Assembly: GCA_948567375.1 (NCBI GenBank)
Contig: OX419756.1
Location: forward strand, 46,948,333-47,012,332
DNA length: 64,000 nucleotides
From: Lunularia cruciata
Lineage: Eukaryota; Streptophyta; Marchantiopsida; Lunulariales; Lunulariaceae
Direction of reading: 5' to 3'
Of this stretch, positions 32,403 through 43,200 are shown one piece after another. A program made the position numbers and the translations under genes. Each line of letters opens with the position of its first letter. Positions within the stretch are counted from its first letter, which is position 1. The notes under the pieces are model-generated. The model did no database searches. It worked only from the letters and a program-made list of their open reading frames with translations, and was not told the DNA's origin.

Positions 32403-33331
32403 AGTAGCATTTGCAAGAAATTGTTGTTCAGTGCTCATTATTTCTGAGAATAGATAAAGCAAAGTGCTGTGAAGCAGTGTTCGTCACTTGAGCTTGATTC
32501 TGAGTATCAATTTTGCAATTGTGTTTGTGAGTGTTTGGAGAAATTCAAAGTGCAAGTCAGAGTGCTTGTTGGATGTTGGATTCCACAGCCTTGATCTTCA
32601 TTATGTGTGTTTGATCCAGAGTGAAGTGCAATCAAAGCAATGCCTTGACAGATCTGAGAGGAATTGTAGTGTTGGTAGTATTCTGCATTTGTGAGTGCAG
32701 TACGAAGTTGATGTGAAGCAATTTCGATCAAGGAAGTTGTGCCTTCAGTGGAGGGGTGGAACACAATTCTGAGGCGAAGTTGTTTTGCAGTGAAGTGCCA
32801 TTTTTGAGAGAGCCTGAATCATCACAATCAAGATTGTTTGGAAAGATTTGATGGAGTTGTGATTATGGAGTGTTAATTTGTGACAAGACTGCAAGTCAGT
32901 GCTTGTTACTCTCTTCTGGGTGTGGTTTCTACCTGAGAGACTAAAGAAGAACTCAAGAAGAACTACATTGTTACTATTTGCTTTGTATTTGACCAATTCT
33001 GACTCGTATCCCTGCGGGAACAAACTTTACTTACCCGATTACCGCAAAAGTGATATTTTCCGGGTTGTCACAAATGGGATGGATGGAATATATGGACCAC
33101 CAAAATCCATTTTTGCCAAACCATTAGGACTTTTGTGTCCATATACTACCCAAACATCATTTTATGTAGTTTATCATCTCATGCTTTGAGCAATTTTCTT
33201 GAAAGCAATCACCTTGTCCAATGAACCCTTGGTACTTCCAATTGTAACTTATGGAGAACGATTGATGTGTTGCATCTATTGCATCTATGTTAATTTAGAT
33301 AAATTGTAGGTAGATTAATAAAGTAGTAGCC

Positions 33332-33768
33332 ATGGCAGCAATTCCTAAAGTTATCATTGCTATGCATCAACAAATCAAGCACCTTACTCAATTGTTAAAC
33401 GAACAAGACCATCAACAACAAGAGCATGTACAAAGAGCACCATTTCAAGAAGGAGAAGAGTAAATCCAATTTTTGAAGCCCAAGGTATTTGAAGGCAAGA
33501 ACCTCTTGGGCACAATGGAGAATTTTGTGTTTGATTGTAAGTGTTATTTTGAAGTTACAAATCTTCAAGATGAACAAAGATGTATTCTCTTGGCTTCAAG
33601 CCAATTGGATGGAGTGGTAAAATAATGGTGGCAATTTTGAGTGGAGCAAGTTGAACAACATTGTTTTATGGCAATCTTGACATGGACAAAATTCAAGAGT
33701 GCAATAATGGTTGATTTTAAGTGAGAAATGCTACATAAGCAACATGAGATGGGTTGGCAAAATTGAAG
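33332..33768 (+). pseudogene. H gag, N-terminal part
   Basis: ATG at 33332 opens a protein matching F's gag: MAAIPKVIIAMHQQIKHL, a Gln-rich coiled coil, then PKVFEGKNLLGTMENF, ILLASSQLDG and a WWQF-like motif. Stops are at several positions, including the end of the WWQF region. Coding is cut by J after LKQ-equivalent codons at 33768 and resumes at 54609. Confidence 0.8.
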
Positions 33769-33772
33769 TAGA

Positions 33773-34323
33773 TGTCATGCGTATATACATTGCTACACAA
33801 CATACATTGCTGTCAACATCATACACAATAGAAGGATAACTCACACATAAGTCATACATAGACTCTAAAGTGCCACAATAATCAGATTTTTTACCACTCA
33901 AATCAATCAAACTTAGATCAATACTTGATTTGATCCTCAACAACTTGCCAAAAATAGGGCACTGATTACAATCAAGCCACACACACTCTAGCATAGAGAC
34001 TCCAGGTGACGCTCGCCGGCTTTCTATCCACTCTAGCCAGGAACTCAAAGGCTCAACATCAGAGAAGTGAGCTCTCTAGAGCTACACTCCCAGGGTATAC
34101 CCCTGATTTTGACCTAAGTCTCCTCCCAACGGTCCCACTGACGGCACACCCGACGGTGCAGACGGTGCAAGTGACGGTGGGCCCCACCATGAAGTCAGTA
34201 CCCTAAACCTAAAATCTGACCGTTGGAAAGTAGTCTATGAGTAATGGCCAAAATGCCTCTAACTACTATCACTAGAACTCCAGTGTCCAAGCATCTAGAT
34301 GCAAAACTACAAATGGTGTGACA
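33773..34323 (-). repeat. 3' LTR of J (551 bp)
   Basis: In the element's sense it starts TGTCACACC (34323) and ends CGCATGACA (33773). The last ~105 bp (33777-33878) are a direct repeat of block B1 just upstream of the LTR. The first ~440 bp align with 54164-54608, the 5' LTR. Confidence 0.85.
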
Positions 34324-34434
34324 ACTGTTGTGCGTATTTACATCACTACACAACATACATCGCTGTCAACATCATACACAATAGAAGCACAACTCACACA
34401 TAAGTCATACATAGACTCTAAAGTGCCACAATTG
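34324..34434 (-). repeat. Block B1: copy of the LTR's terminal ~105 bp upstream of J's 3' LTR
   Basis: It is clearly similar to 33777-33878, starting TGTGGCACTTTAGAGTC in the element's sense. A purine-rich stretch (AGGGAGG) precedes B1, while no purine run precedes the LTR start itself. K shows the same block-LTR-block layout. Confidence 0.8.
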
Positions 34435-34602
34435 CCTCCCTAGCTGGCGGTTAGGTCCCTCTAACTCCAGATAGCCATCTACTCCAAGTATATGGTATAC
34501 CCTATAATGGGCAAAGATCAAGAGGCCGGGTGCTATGGAGCCCCATCGTTAGTAGCCTGTCTACAATCTATACCATATAAAGAATGAACTAGCTATAGGT
34601 CA

Positions 34603-34740
34603 AGTACATCTAGGACATAACCATTGTCCTTGAGGAATCACCGTGAGGGGAGGAGTCATACATGCCATATGCCATCCTCTCGAATAGCTATCACACACTA
34701 ACATAGTAGCAGCTCCACCAGAAGAGGCACATAACATACA
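34603..34740 (-). pseudogene. PHD finger at the C-terminus of J pol
   Basis: The 46 residues contain CMLC, VCDSYSRGWHMAC, TPPL and WLCPRC, then a TGA stop at 34600-34602. That is the PHD layout C-x2-C, C-x2-(C), H-x2-C, C-x2-C, with the fourth ligand (CDxC) replaced by Tyr. It follows the integrase C-terminal segment (VLPSGVLVLEGRDG and CATCHLPNID) with no break, as the natural end of pol. PHD fingers read histone H3 tails, so by family knowledge it could target integration or pol to chromatin, a role chromodomains play in chromoviruses. The K copy confirms it is a family feature. Confidence 0.85.
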
Positions 34741-35900
34741 CCTCAAGCTTGCACGTACAAGTGCCAAGCTTGGGTCTATAATACCATCAATGTTTGGGAG
34801 GTGGCATGTCGCACAATTGTGCATATGGTCCTTCCAAAAAACACCATCACGTCCTTCTAACACAAGGACTCCAGATGGCAAAACCTCATGCACTCTCAAG
34901 ATAGTGTGGCCTGTCAAAACATCAAGTGTTGTTGGTGCTATTTGCTATAGATATACATAATCTTGTGGATGAAATCAATGGATCGAGGGTCTATAACCTC
35001 CTCCTCAAATGGTAGCATAGCGTAAAGTATCTCTATGCTGAGCAATCACCACGTTCTCAAAGGCCATTGGCATCACCCTCCAAAAGATCTATGCCCGCTG
35101 AGAACATGCGCTCATCCATACATCGGGGTCATCCAAGTCCAAAACTATAGTAGCATCTCGACAAATGGCTGTAGGTAAATCTGGATCTCGTCCATAGAGT
35201 AGAAAGTATGGAGAGAAGGATACTAAGGAGGCTTTCCGGCTGAACCGATAGCCCATAGCCAACCAAGGTAACTGGAGATCCCAATCTCCCAAGTGGCCTC
35301 TTTGCAAACCATACTTTTGCAATCCTCTCTTCACCGTCTGAACCACTCTCTTTGCTAAGCCATCTGCCTCAGGGTGATCTCAGGAGGTAGTATGGTGATC
35401 AATCAAAGCCTTGTCACACAAGACCTGAAAATCTCCCAAGAACTCTGTACCTTGATCAGTTAAACCTCAGCTGGTGCACCAAAATGACTAAGAACTCAAT
35501 CCATGAACGAGTAATTGTCCCTTCACTAGACTTGTCAAGAAGTGCCACTAACTCAATCCACTTGGAGAAGTGCTCCACCATCACCAAAACATACCGATGA
35601 TGTCTCACAATGAGCGGTAAAGGTCCAGCAAAGTCCAAACTCCAACAAGAACCCAATCCCATGATAGATAATGGGTGTAACTATGGCGTAGGAGCATTGA
35701 ATGATGCTCTAACTCGGTCACAAACCACACATCTGGCAACAAACTGCTGTACCTTGGTCTGCATACCGCGCCAGCAATAATGACTCTCGAGTAAGCTATA
35801 TGTACGCTTTATTCCAAAATGTCCTAGCTCCTCATGAGCATGACAAACCAATTGTGGTCTCTGCGTTGGAAGTGGTACTACTCGCACTCTACCATCCTCC
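34741..35900 (-). pseudogene. J integrase
   Basis: The zinc H2C2 domain is in 35887-35681 (HAHEELGHFG...CVVCDRV). The catalytic core starts WSLDFAGPL (35662-35456), followed by FDQGTEFLG and GLAKRVVQT. The expected Glu of the D,D-35-E triad is Lys here (GAG to AAG). WLAMGYRFSRK, SPYFLLYGRDPDLP and DLDDPD lie in 35346-35089. Beyond the core come IAQHRDTLRYA and the segment leading to the PHD finger. Several stops are present. It would insert the cDNA, and J's 4-bp target duplication reflects its cut spacing. Confidence 0.85.
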
Positions 35901-36302
35901 TATACATGCAAAAGGTGTTTGCCCTCCAATCTAAACCATCCGGCTTGCTGAAGAACACGGTCTCTCTCCTTGGCCCAACTGTGCCACCCACAACACCAAT
36001 GCAAAAATAGTCCATCACTAAGACATCATCATGAACATCTTGCTGAACTGTACCAATATCTTCACTCTCTGGATCTATGACCTCAATAGCTCCTCTTGTA
36101 TGTGTTGTGAGAGATACCACAAAGCCTCTGAAAATATACATAGAAAGTCCAATGCATGCCAACCTGGCACCATCTCCTCAGCTGTCTCACCATGCCAATG
36201 TGCTTTGGTCTGATCCTACTGGTTGGGACATGGGTTTCTACTCAACCCATCTGAATCATGGTTCACCACTCCAGGTCTGTGAACAACCGTGAAATCATAC
36301 TC

Positions 36303-36610
36303 CTATAAAATTAGAGCCCATCGTGCAAGCTTCCCTGAAAGCTTTTCGGACTCCATCAACCACTTCAATGGCCGATGATCAGTGATGAGAGTGAAGGGGT
36401 TACCAAATAGGTAACATAAAAAATGTGCTACTACCCAAACTGCTGCCAAGCACTCTCCCTCATATGAACTATACTTCACCTCCACTGAATTGTTGGAGCA
36501 ACTAGCATAGGCCACCACAAACTCCTTCTCCTCATCATCATGCTAGGTGAGCACCACTCCAAGCTCCAACATACTCCAATCAGTATGAACCTGAAATGGT
36601 CGTCCTTTGA
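36303..36610 (-). pseudogene. J RNase H
   Basis: The open part 36518-36303 has VAYASCSNN, KYSSYEGECLAAVWVVAHF (Glu) and LITDHRPLKWLM (Asp), then KLARWALIL. The first Asp-containing strand lies upstream near 36590 (HTDWSMLELG). It degrades the RNA of the RNA-DNA hybrid. The link to integrase (35900-36300) is coding-like but full of stops. Confidence 0.85.
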
Positions 36611-36759
36611 TCGGTCTCCTCAAAATAGGAGCACATGTCAACCTCTCCTTGAGCTCTAAAAAGCTCTCTCCTTTTCATCTCCCCAACACCACTCTTGTGT
36701 AAGCTTGGTCAGCTTTGTCAAGGCCTTGGCAATGGCACTAAATCCTCTAACATAGCAGC

Positions 36760-37560
36760 AATAGAAGTTCACCAAGGAATGCTTGCACTCTGCTCACATC
36801 CATAGGCTGAGGAATATGTGCAATAGCCTCCACCTTGGTCTACTGAACACCAAGTCCTCCGAGGTAAATAGTGTGACCCAAATACTCAACTTGCTCATGG
36901 AAGAACCTACACTTCCCAAGATTTAATTTGAGTCCATGAGATCTCAACCTCTCAAACACCTCCAACAACTGTCTCTCATGCTCCTCCACAGTGGTGCTAT
37001 AGACCAAAATGTCATCAATATAACACCGAGCAAAATCCAATCCAACTAGGATCCTATCCATGACCCTTTAGAACTCAGCAGGAGCGTTCTTCAACCCAAA
37101 TGGTAAGAACCTCCATTGCTATAACACATCTTTGCCGTGAGGATCAATAGCCTAGAATGATGTCTTGGACTTATCCTCTTCCTTGATTAGCAACTGATGA
37201 TATCCTGCTTGAAGATCCAAAGTACTGAAGACCTTTGCATGCCCAATTGCATCAAAAATCTCCTCCACTGTAGGCATGGCATACCGATCAGCCCTGGTCT
37301 ATCGGTTGATAGGACGGTAATCTCCACACATCTGCCTATCTGTGTAGTTGCCATGCATATCTTTCTTGGTTGGCATCACTGTCGCTGATGCATACTCTCC
37401 ATGTGAAATCTCTACCAAACCAGCCTCAAAAAGGTCACTACTCTGGCTCTGAATCAATGTCCTCTCCATCTCACTATATCGATAAGGACATCAGAAAACT
37501 GGTGTATTGCTAGTCAACTCAATCCGTTTACCAAGTTCCTTTAGAGCACCCAAATCCTTC
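36760..37560 (-). pseudogene. J reverse transcriptase
   Basis: Conserved blocks in order: YSEMERTLIQSQ near 37480, EAGLVEISHGEYASATV, CGDYRPINR, YAMPTVEEIFDAIG, FSTLDLQAGYHQL, FLPFGLKNAPAEF, and the catalytic YIDD at 37022-37011, followed by LNLGKCRFF and YLGHTI (37061-36840 is the longest open part). Stops, mostly TAG, interrupt otherwise continuous coding. Confidence 0.9.
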
Positions 37561-38044
37561 ATAATGAAGGCAAAACAACTTGTGTGACTCCTCAAGAACC
37601 TCCAAACACTCTGTCTTTCCTCTCTAGTAAGCTTGGGTCCAAGATCTGGCTCCCAAGTATCCTCTGTAACTGTAGTAGGAGTGGAAGACGTACTGACTGG
37701 CTGCTACACTGGGCCCTTGGGAGCAATAGTATCATGCTCTTGACCACTAGAGGTCACAACCTCTGTGTGAAAAACTCCATCCACTCTGGCTGCAAGCTCC
37801 ACATGTCCTCTAGCTGCATCCCATGTGGACCAAGGGTGTAATCCAAGTAGCCCACGCTCACCTGGATGGACTCCAAGTAGACTACTCTCCCTAGTAGCTA
37901 CAGGATGTGTCCCAAGAATACCATGCCCACTTGGTCCATTGCCCCCAGCATGTGCTTTAATTGTCTTGATAGGCACAAGGTTCACAAGTGTTTGAGTGGT
38001 GATGCCTATCAAGTGCCTCCTACGTTGCTCTGCCAAGCCAATGC

Positions 38045-38984
38045 TCACAATCCATGTCAAACAGTTTAGGTCCATAGCCTGACCTAACACTTGACGCTTA
38101 GATGCCTCTGACATTACTAGAACAACAATAATACCGGTGCAAAAACCCATTGCTCGCTCTCTCTCATCAGCATTGGGCTCCACCAACTGCTGTAACCGTG
38201 AGTCCCAAACAAGTCCAGGTCCTCCCTCTTGAAAAGCATGTGAGCCTAGGAAACTCATGAGTGTGGGAAATGCGGCTCTGGGCTGTCCAACTAGGTTCAC
38301 CACTACCATATGTGACCTTTCAGCCACTACCACTGTATGAGACTGACGTCCAACATCCAAGATGTCATCCACAAAGATGTGGTCAAGTCACTGAATCCCA
38401 TCATAAGTGCGCTATAGAACCTCTTTGGGTAAGAGGTTTATCCACCAAAGACGAAGATGATGAGCTCGTGATCCCACTCTGGCTGCATCTAACTATACAG
38501 CAAGTCCCATCCAAGAATGGACCTGATGTGTACTCGCCACCACTCTGGTGCTAGAATCACCCATCAAAGGAACATTCTCCAAAAGGTAAGCTGAAGAAAC
38601 GGACTAATGAACTTGGAGATGTTGTAGTATTTGTAACATCTCCCAAAACACACCAGAACAAGGATCCTGAAGATCCAATCCTCCACTAGCACGTGTATGT
38701 CCCTAACATGGCCATCCAGAAATCACCAAGTGAATAGGCCCATGTCTCTCTAGGTCATGTGCCCCCAGTAAGGAAATGTCTGCTGGTAGGGCCTTCTGGT
38801 AACCTCTGACTGCTGACATTGGTAATAACTCTGGATACCGATAGGTCAAGTGTGCCACATGATATAGAGAGACTCGCCTAGCAATCTCATCTCTCTCTAC
38901 ATACAAGTACCTATGTACTCGGATACCCGCCTATAACACCGCAGCTAGTCCGGTGTTGATCCCACCAAACAACTCCAATAGGCA
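38045..38984 (-). pseudogene. Cytosine-5 DNA methyltransferase domain in J pol
   Basis: About 310 codons in one frame, directly downstream of the protease, carry the C5-methyltransferase motifs in order. Motif I is LLELFGGINTG (38981-38949, SAM binding). Motif II is LYVERDE (acidic residue near 38897). Motif IV is LVISGWPC with the catalytic Cys at 38708-38706, followed by TAG exactly where PCQG has Gln. Motif VI is LLENVPLMGD (ENV at 38579-38571). Motif VIII is SRAHHLRLWW (38471-38442). A target-recognition-like stretch has VNLVGQPRAAFPT and GPGLVWD. Motif IX is ERERAMGF (38165-38142) and motif X is QVLGQAMD (38093-38070). Such enzymes methylate cytosine C5 using SAM. Stops at 38931, 38703, 38604, 38493, 38412 (all TAG) and 38388 (TGA) make this copy dead; no frameshift is needed. 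After motif X the frame continues to 37704 as a linker to RT. Confidence 0.9.
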
Positions 38985-39555
38985 TATCCCCTCTATTGGA
39001 TACTGCCAAGCAATGAGTGTGGTATCCAGAGGTGTCAAAGCAATTGCCTCTAGAGGCTCATCCTCACACTCATCTCTTGATGGTACAAAGGCTCCACTCC
39101 AAGCTTGCTGCACCAACTGATCTGCATGCTGCTGCAATGCCTCCTCTGAACTCCACAATGGAACATCCAAGGTGGATGGAACAATCCCACTCGTACTCCA
39201 AAGCCAAGTGATCTCCTTTGGTATTGGAGTATCCTCTACACCACCTAGAGATGTCTGGATCTGAAATGGACACCTCTCCACATTGGTCTTCCGTAACTCC
39301 ACATCGACAACTGCAGCCTTCCCCAACATAAGAGGTTGCGCACCAGAGTCTAACAAGACTCTCTATGGTGTATAGACCTTCCCTGAAGGTCCCACCAAAC
39401 AAATAATCCCCCTCTGGTTATCCAATAGGACAACACCAGGTGTGAACCGTGCTCTCTCAAAGGCCGGTCTAGCTAGCAACTCCTCTAGTCTAGCCGCAGC
39501 TGCTTGCCATAAAGCACTGGTCGCTGAACGGATCCCATGCTCCTCAACCAAGTCA
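38985..39555 (-). pseudogene. J protease region
   Basis: 39581-39363 (LVEEHGIRSATSALW...) leads to the aspartic protease active site LDSGAQPLMLGKAAV (DSG at 39350-39342) in 39356-38931. That frame then runs without a break into the methyltransferase. PLWSSEEALQQHADQLVQQAW is an Ala/Gln-rich linker. Pre-protease coding on the other side of M2 ends in TTRAEVVDSGA, so M2 cut the same reading frame. Confidence 0.75.
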
Positions 39556-39559
39556 GCTC

Positions 39560-40249
39560 TGTGAACCGGCCTGTCTCTCACTCAGCATGAACCTCTAGTG
39601 GCTATTATGGTAGCGCACCATGGACTAAGAAGGCAAGGAACTCCAACTCCATCATGCTCTTCCAAGGCTAACACTCCAAGACTCAAGACATTGCTAACTA
39701 GAGAACTCAACGAGAGAGATAGTTGCAAATGAAAGGATAATGAATACCTCCTCACCCCTTGTTTATATACTTGTGAAATAGTTACGTACCAAAGTTACTT
39801 ATTACCGTAGTAACTCAAGTTACTAGACTAAAAGTCAAGTAAAGTCAAAAAGTAGAAAGGAATATCCATTCACATGGGCATATTCCCCTAAGCATGTGGT
39901 CTTATCTTGACCCAACCACTAAGTCAAGGATTCCTTCACATGGGCTATCCTTGGACTAAAGAAGAATCCAAAACAAAAAGGTTTGCGGGCCCAAGAGTTC
40001 TCAACTCTTTCCTCAAAGCCAAACACCTAGGAATAATACCAAGTCAACACACTAAAATCCAAAATAGTGGTGCTCATCTTGTCTACTTCCTCTAAAGTAA
40101 GGTCCTCTCTATCTTAGCTATGACTAACTTTAGCTAACCATGACTAATATAGAACCATCCTTTATCTCTATATAAATAATATTTCTTAAGTACTTGTAAT
40201 ACCAAGCTAAATATCACAATACCACACACATGCACAAATGGGTGTTACA
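39560..40249 (-). repeat. 3' LTR of M2
   Basis: Reads TGTAACACCC...TTCACA in the element's sense, 690 bp. It is preceded in the element by the polypurine run CCGGGGGTAAA. Confidence 0.92.
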
Positions 40250-40297
40250 TTTACCCCCGGACTAAGTTCTCACTTTGTCCTCAAAGTGAAGGCCTCT

Positions 40298-43200
40298 CTA
40301 CCTTCTATGGTACATCTTCATCTTATCATGGTTAATCCTATCAAAGTGTCTTCCTCCCAACTCCTTGAGATCATAGGTGTAATTGCTCCACACCTTCTCT
40401 ACTATGAAAGGTCCAAAGTACTTAGGCAAAAACTTCTTTTGCACTCTCTTGAATCAAATGGAATCAAACAACATTACCTAATCACCTTCTTTGAAAGGCT
40501 CCACCTTCTTCTTGCCTTGCCTCTTGTCATAGCTCTCCTTTTGTTTCCTTTGGGCTTGCTCCACTCAAACCATAGCAACTGCTCTTGCCTCTTCCAACTC
40601 CATGAGTTGATCCTTCCTTGACTTCTCATCACCTCCTTGTGCTTTCTTCAATCTCCTATGAATGCTTTGGAAGGTAGGAAGATCAAAGTGAATAGGTAAG
40701 GTAGACTCAATACCATACACCAATTGAAATGGAGAAAATCCGGTGGAAGTCTTCATGGTTGTCCTATACTCCCACAAAACTGCATGAATCCTCTTGTCCC
40801 AATGATGTTTAGCCCCCTCCATTTCTGCAGCTTTGGCCAACATCATGCACAAGGTCTGATTGGTTCTCTCTGCCAAGCCATTGGAATTTGGCTTATAGGA
40901 TGTTGTTACTCTATGTGTGATAGAGAAATGTCAGAGCATGGCTGTAGTAATGCTTCTTGTAAACTCTCCTCCTCAGTCAGAAACTAACTCCAAAGGGCAT
41001 CCAAACCTAGTGATAATGCGTTCATAAAGAAATCTACCCACTTCATCTTCATTCTTGTCCCTCAATGGTCTAGCCTCAACCCACTTGGTAAGGTAATCAA
41101 TAACTACCACAATGTACCGATTGTTCCTTGGGGTTCTATTGAGAGGACCTACAAAATCAATTCCCCACTTCTCAAAAGGTCATAGCAATGGAATTGATCG
41201 AAGTGGTGGAGTGGATGTAGAATTTCTAGCAAAAGCTTGACAAACATGATAAGTTTTGCAATAATCAAGACAATCTTTGAAAATCCCTCTCCAATGGTAA
41301 CCTGCATCTAGAATCTTGAAAGCAGTCACCTTTCCTGCAAAGTGTCCTCCACATACTAAACCTTCATGAAACTCCTTTATGAGTAGGATAGACTCTTCCT
41401 TACCCACTGCTCTTCGAAGTAGACCATCTGCTCCTTGGTGAAAAAGAATATCCTCCACCATTGTGTAAGGTCTAGATCTTGCTGCAAGGGCCTTCCTCTC
41501 CCTAGCATGCATCCCTTTTGGGTAGTTACCTCTTGTCACAAAGTCCACAATCTCCTTGTACTCCATTGGAATGTCTTGAGCGACTGAGATTGTCATGAGC
41601 TCCTCATCTGGGAAGGAATCATCCACAAGCTCATCTCCATCATGATCATAGGCTCTAGATAACAAATCAGCATTTGCATGTTTCTTTCCTGGCCTATCCT
41701 CAATGGTGTAGTCATACTCAAACAAGAGTATCATCCACCTTGCTAGTCTCCCTTCAACATTAGGCTTGTTGAAGATGTACTTCATAGCCTTTTGATCCGT
41801 GACAATGGTGGCTTTCCCTCCAATCAAGTAGTATCTAAACTTCTTGAGACCAAAGATCACTGCCAACCCTTCTCTCTCCGTGATAGAGTAGTTCTTCTCT
41901 GCTGAAACCATCTGCCTACTAGCATAAGCTATTGGATGATCATGCCCATCTTGGTCTAATTGACTAAGATTGCATCCTATAGCTACATTAGAAGCATCAA
42001 TGTAGAGGATGAAAGGCTTACTCCAATCAGGTTTAGCAAGAATTGGAGCTACCACAAGGGATTGCTTGAGCTCCTCAAAAGCTTTGAGAGAATCCTTGTC
42101 CTCCAAAATCACCATGTATTCTACACCCTTCTTCATGTAGATGGTCAATGCATAAGCCTTGTTGGAAAATGAGAAGATGAACCTCCTATAGTATCCAACC
42201 ATCCCCAAGAATTGGCGTAACTTTGTCAAGCTTGAAGGGAAGGTCTGAGATTTTCCTCACCTTCTCAAGATCAACTGCTATTCCATCCTTGGAGATGATG
42301 TGTCCCAAAAGTAGACCTTCTTCACATCCAAAAATGCACTTCTTTGGGTTGAGTGATGCATTTGCCTCATCCAAGCATTGCAAGACTTTGATTAGGTGCT
42401 CAAAGTGCTCCTCCTTGCTCCCATAGACACAAAAGTCATCAATGAAGTCTCTCACAAATTTCCCAATGAAAGGTTCAAATACCTTGTTCATGAACCGTTG
42501 GAATGTGGCTGGAGCATTGCAAAGCCCAAAAGGCATGACCTTGAAAGCGTAAGTTCCCCAAGGTGTGGTGAATGTGGTGAGTTGTTGATGCTTTGGTGCA
42601 ATCTTGATTTTGTTATATCCACTATAACCATCTCTAAAACTGTACCTCTCATGACCTGCAACCTCCTCCAAGATCTCATCAATGAATGGCAATGGGTAGT
42701 AGTCCTTCTTGGTAACAACATTGAGCTTCTTGTAATCCACACATACCCAAAGCTTGCCATTCTTTTTCTTCACAATGACAATTGGAGACACCCATTCTGA
42801 ATTCTCCACCTCAAAGATAAATCCAGCCTCCTTGAGCTTATCAATCTCCTCCTTCACAACCAAAGATATTGGTGCGCTAATGCGACGTTGCTTTTGGCGG
42901 ATTGGTCTTGCATGTGACTCCACCTCTATCTTGTGCTCCTCCAAGGTGACTTCCTTCAAATCCTTGTAACTAAAAGCAAACACATGGATGAACTTGCGGA
43001 AAATCTCCTCAAATCTCACATTCTCCTCCTTGGTAACATTTGGGCCATACTTGAGGGTAGCTAACCTTCTCTCTACCTCCTCAAGTGTCAATGGTGATTT
43101 GTCTGGGTCCTTCAAAACCTCTAGCTTAGGTGCAAAATCCATAGCACACAAGGGATACACATCTGAATCAGATTTAGATTCATCCTCCTTCGTGGAAGTC

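Larger units (their letters stand above)
29294..33072 (+). mobile_element. D: solo large LTR (3779 bp) inserted in H
   Basis: It starts TGTGGTGCCCAC and ends CCGGGTTGTCACA. AATGG flanks it on both sides (29289-29293 and 33073-33077). No internal region is present, so LTR-LTR recombination removed the rest. Compared with Element 1's LTRs it holds about 1.05 kb more, namely the middle of the LTR ORF. Confidence 0.95.

Noticed and set aside
38045-38984. Possibility that the methyltransferase is a host gene trapped by insertions
   Set aside because: It is in the same frame as, and contiguous with, J's protease upstream, and it is followed by J's RT on the same strand, with no intron or element boundary between them.
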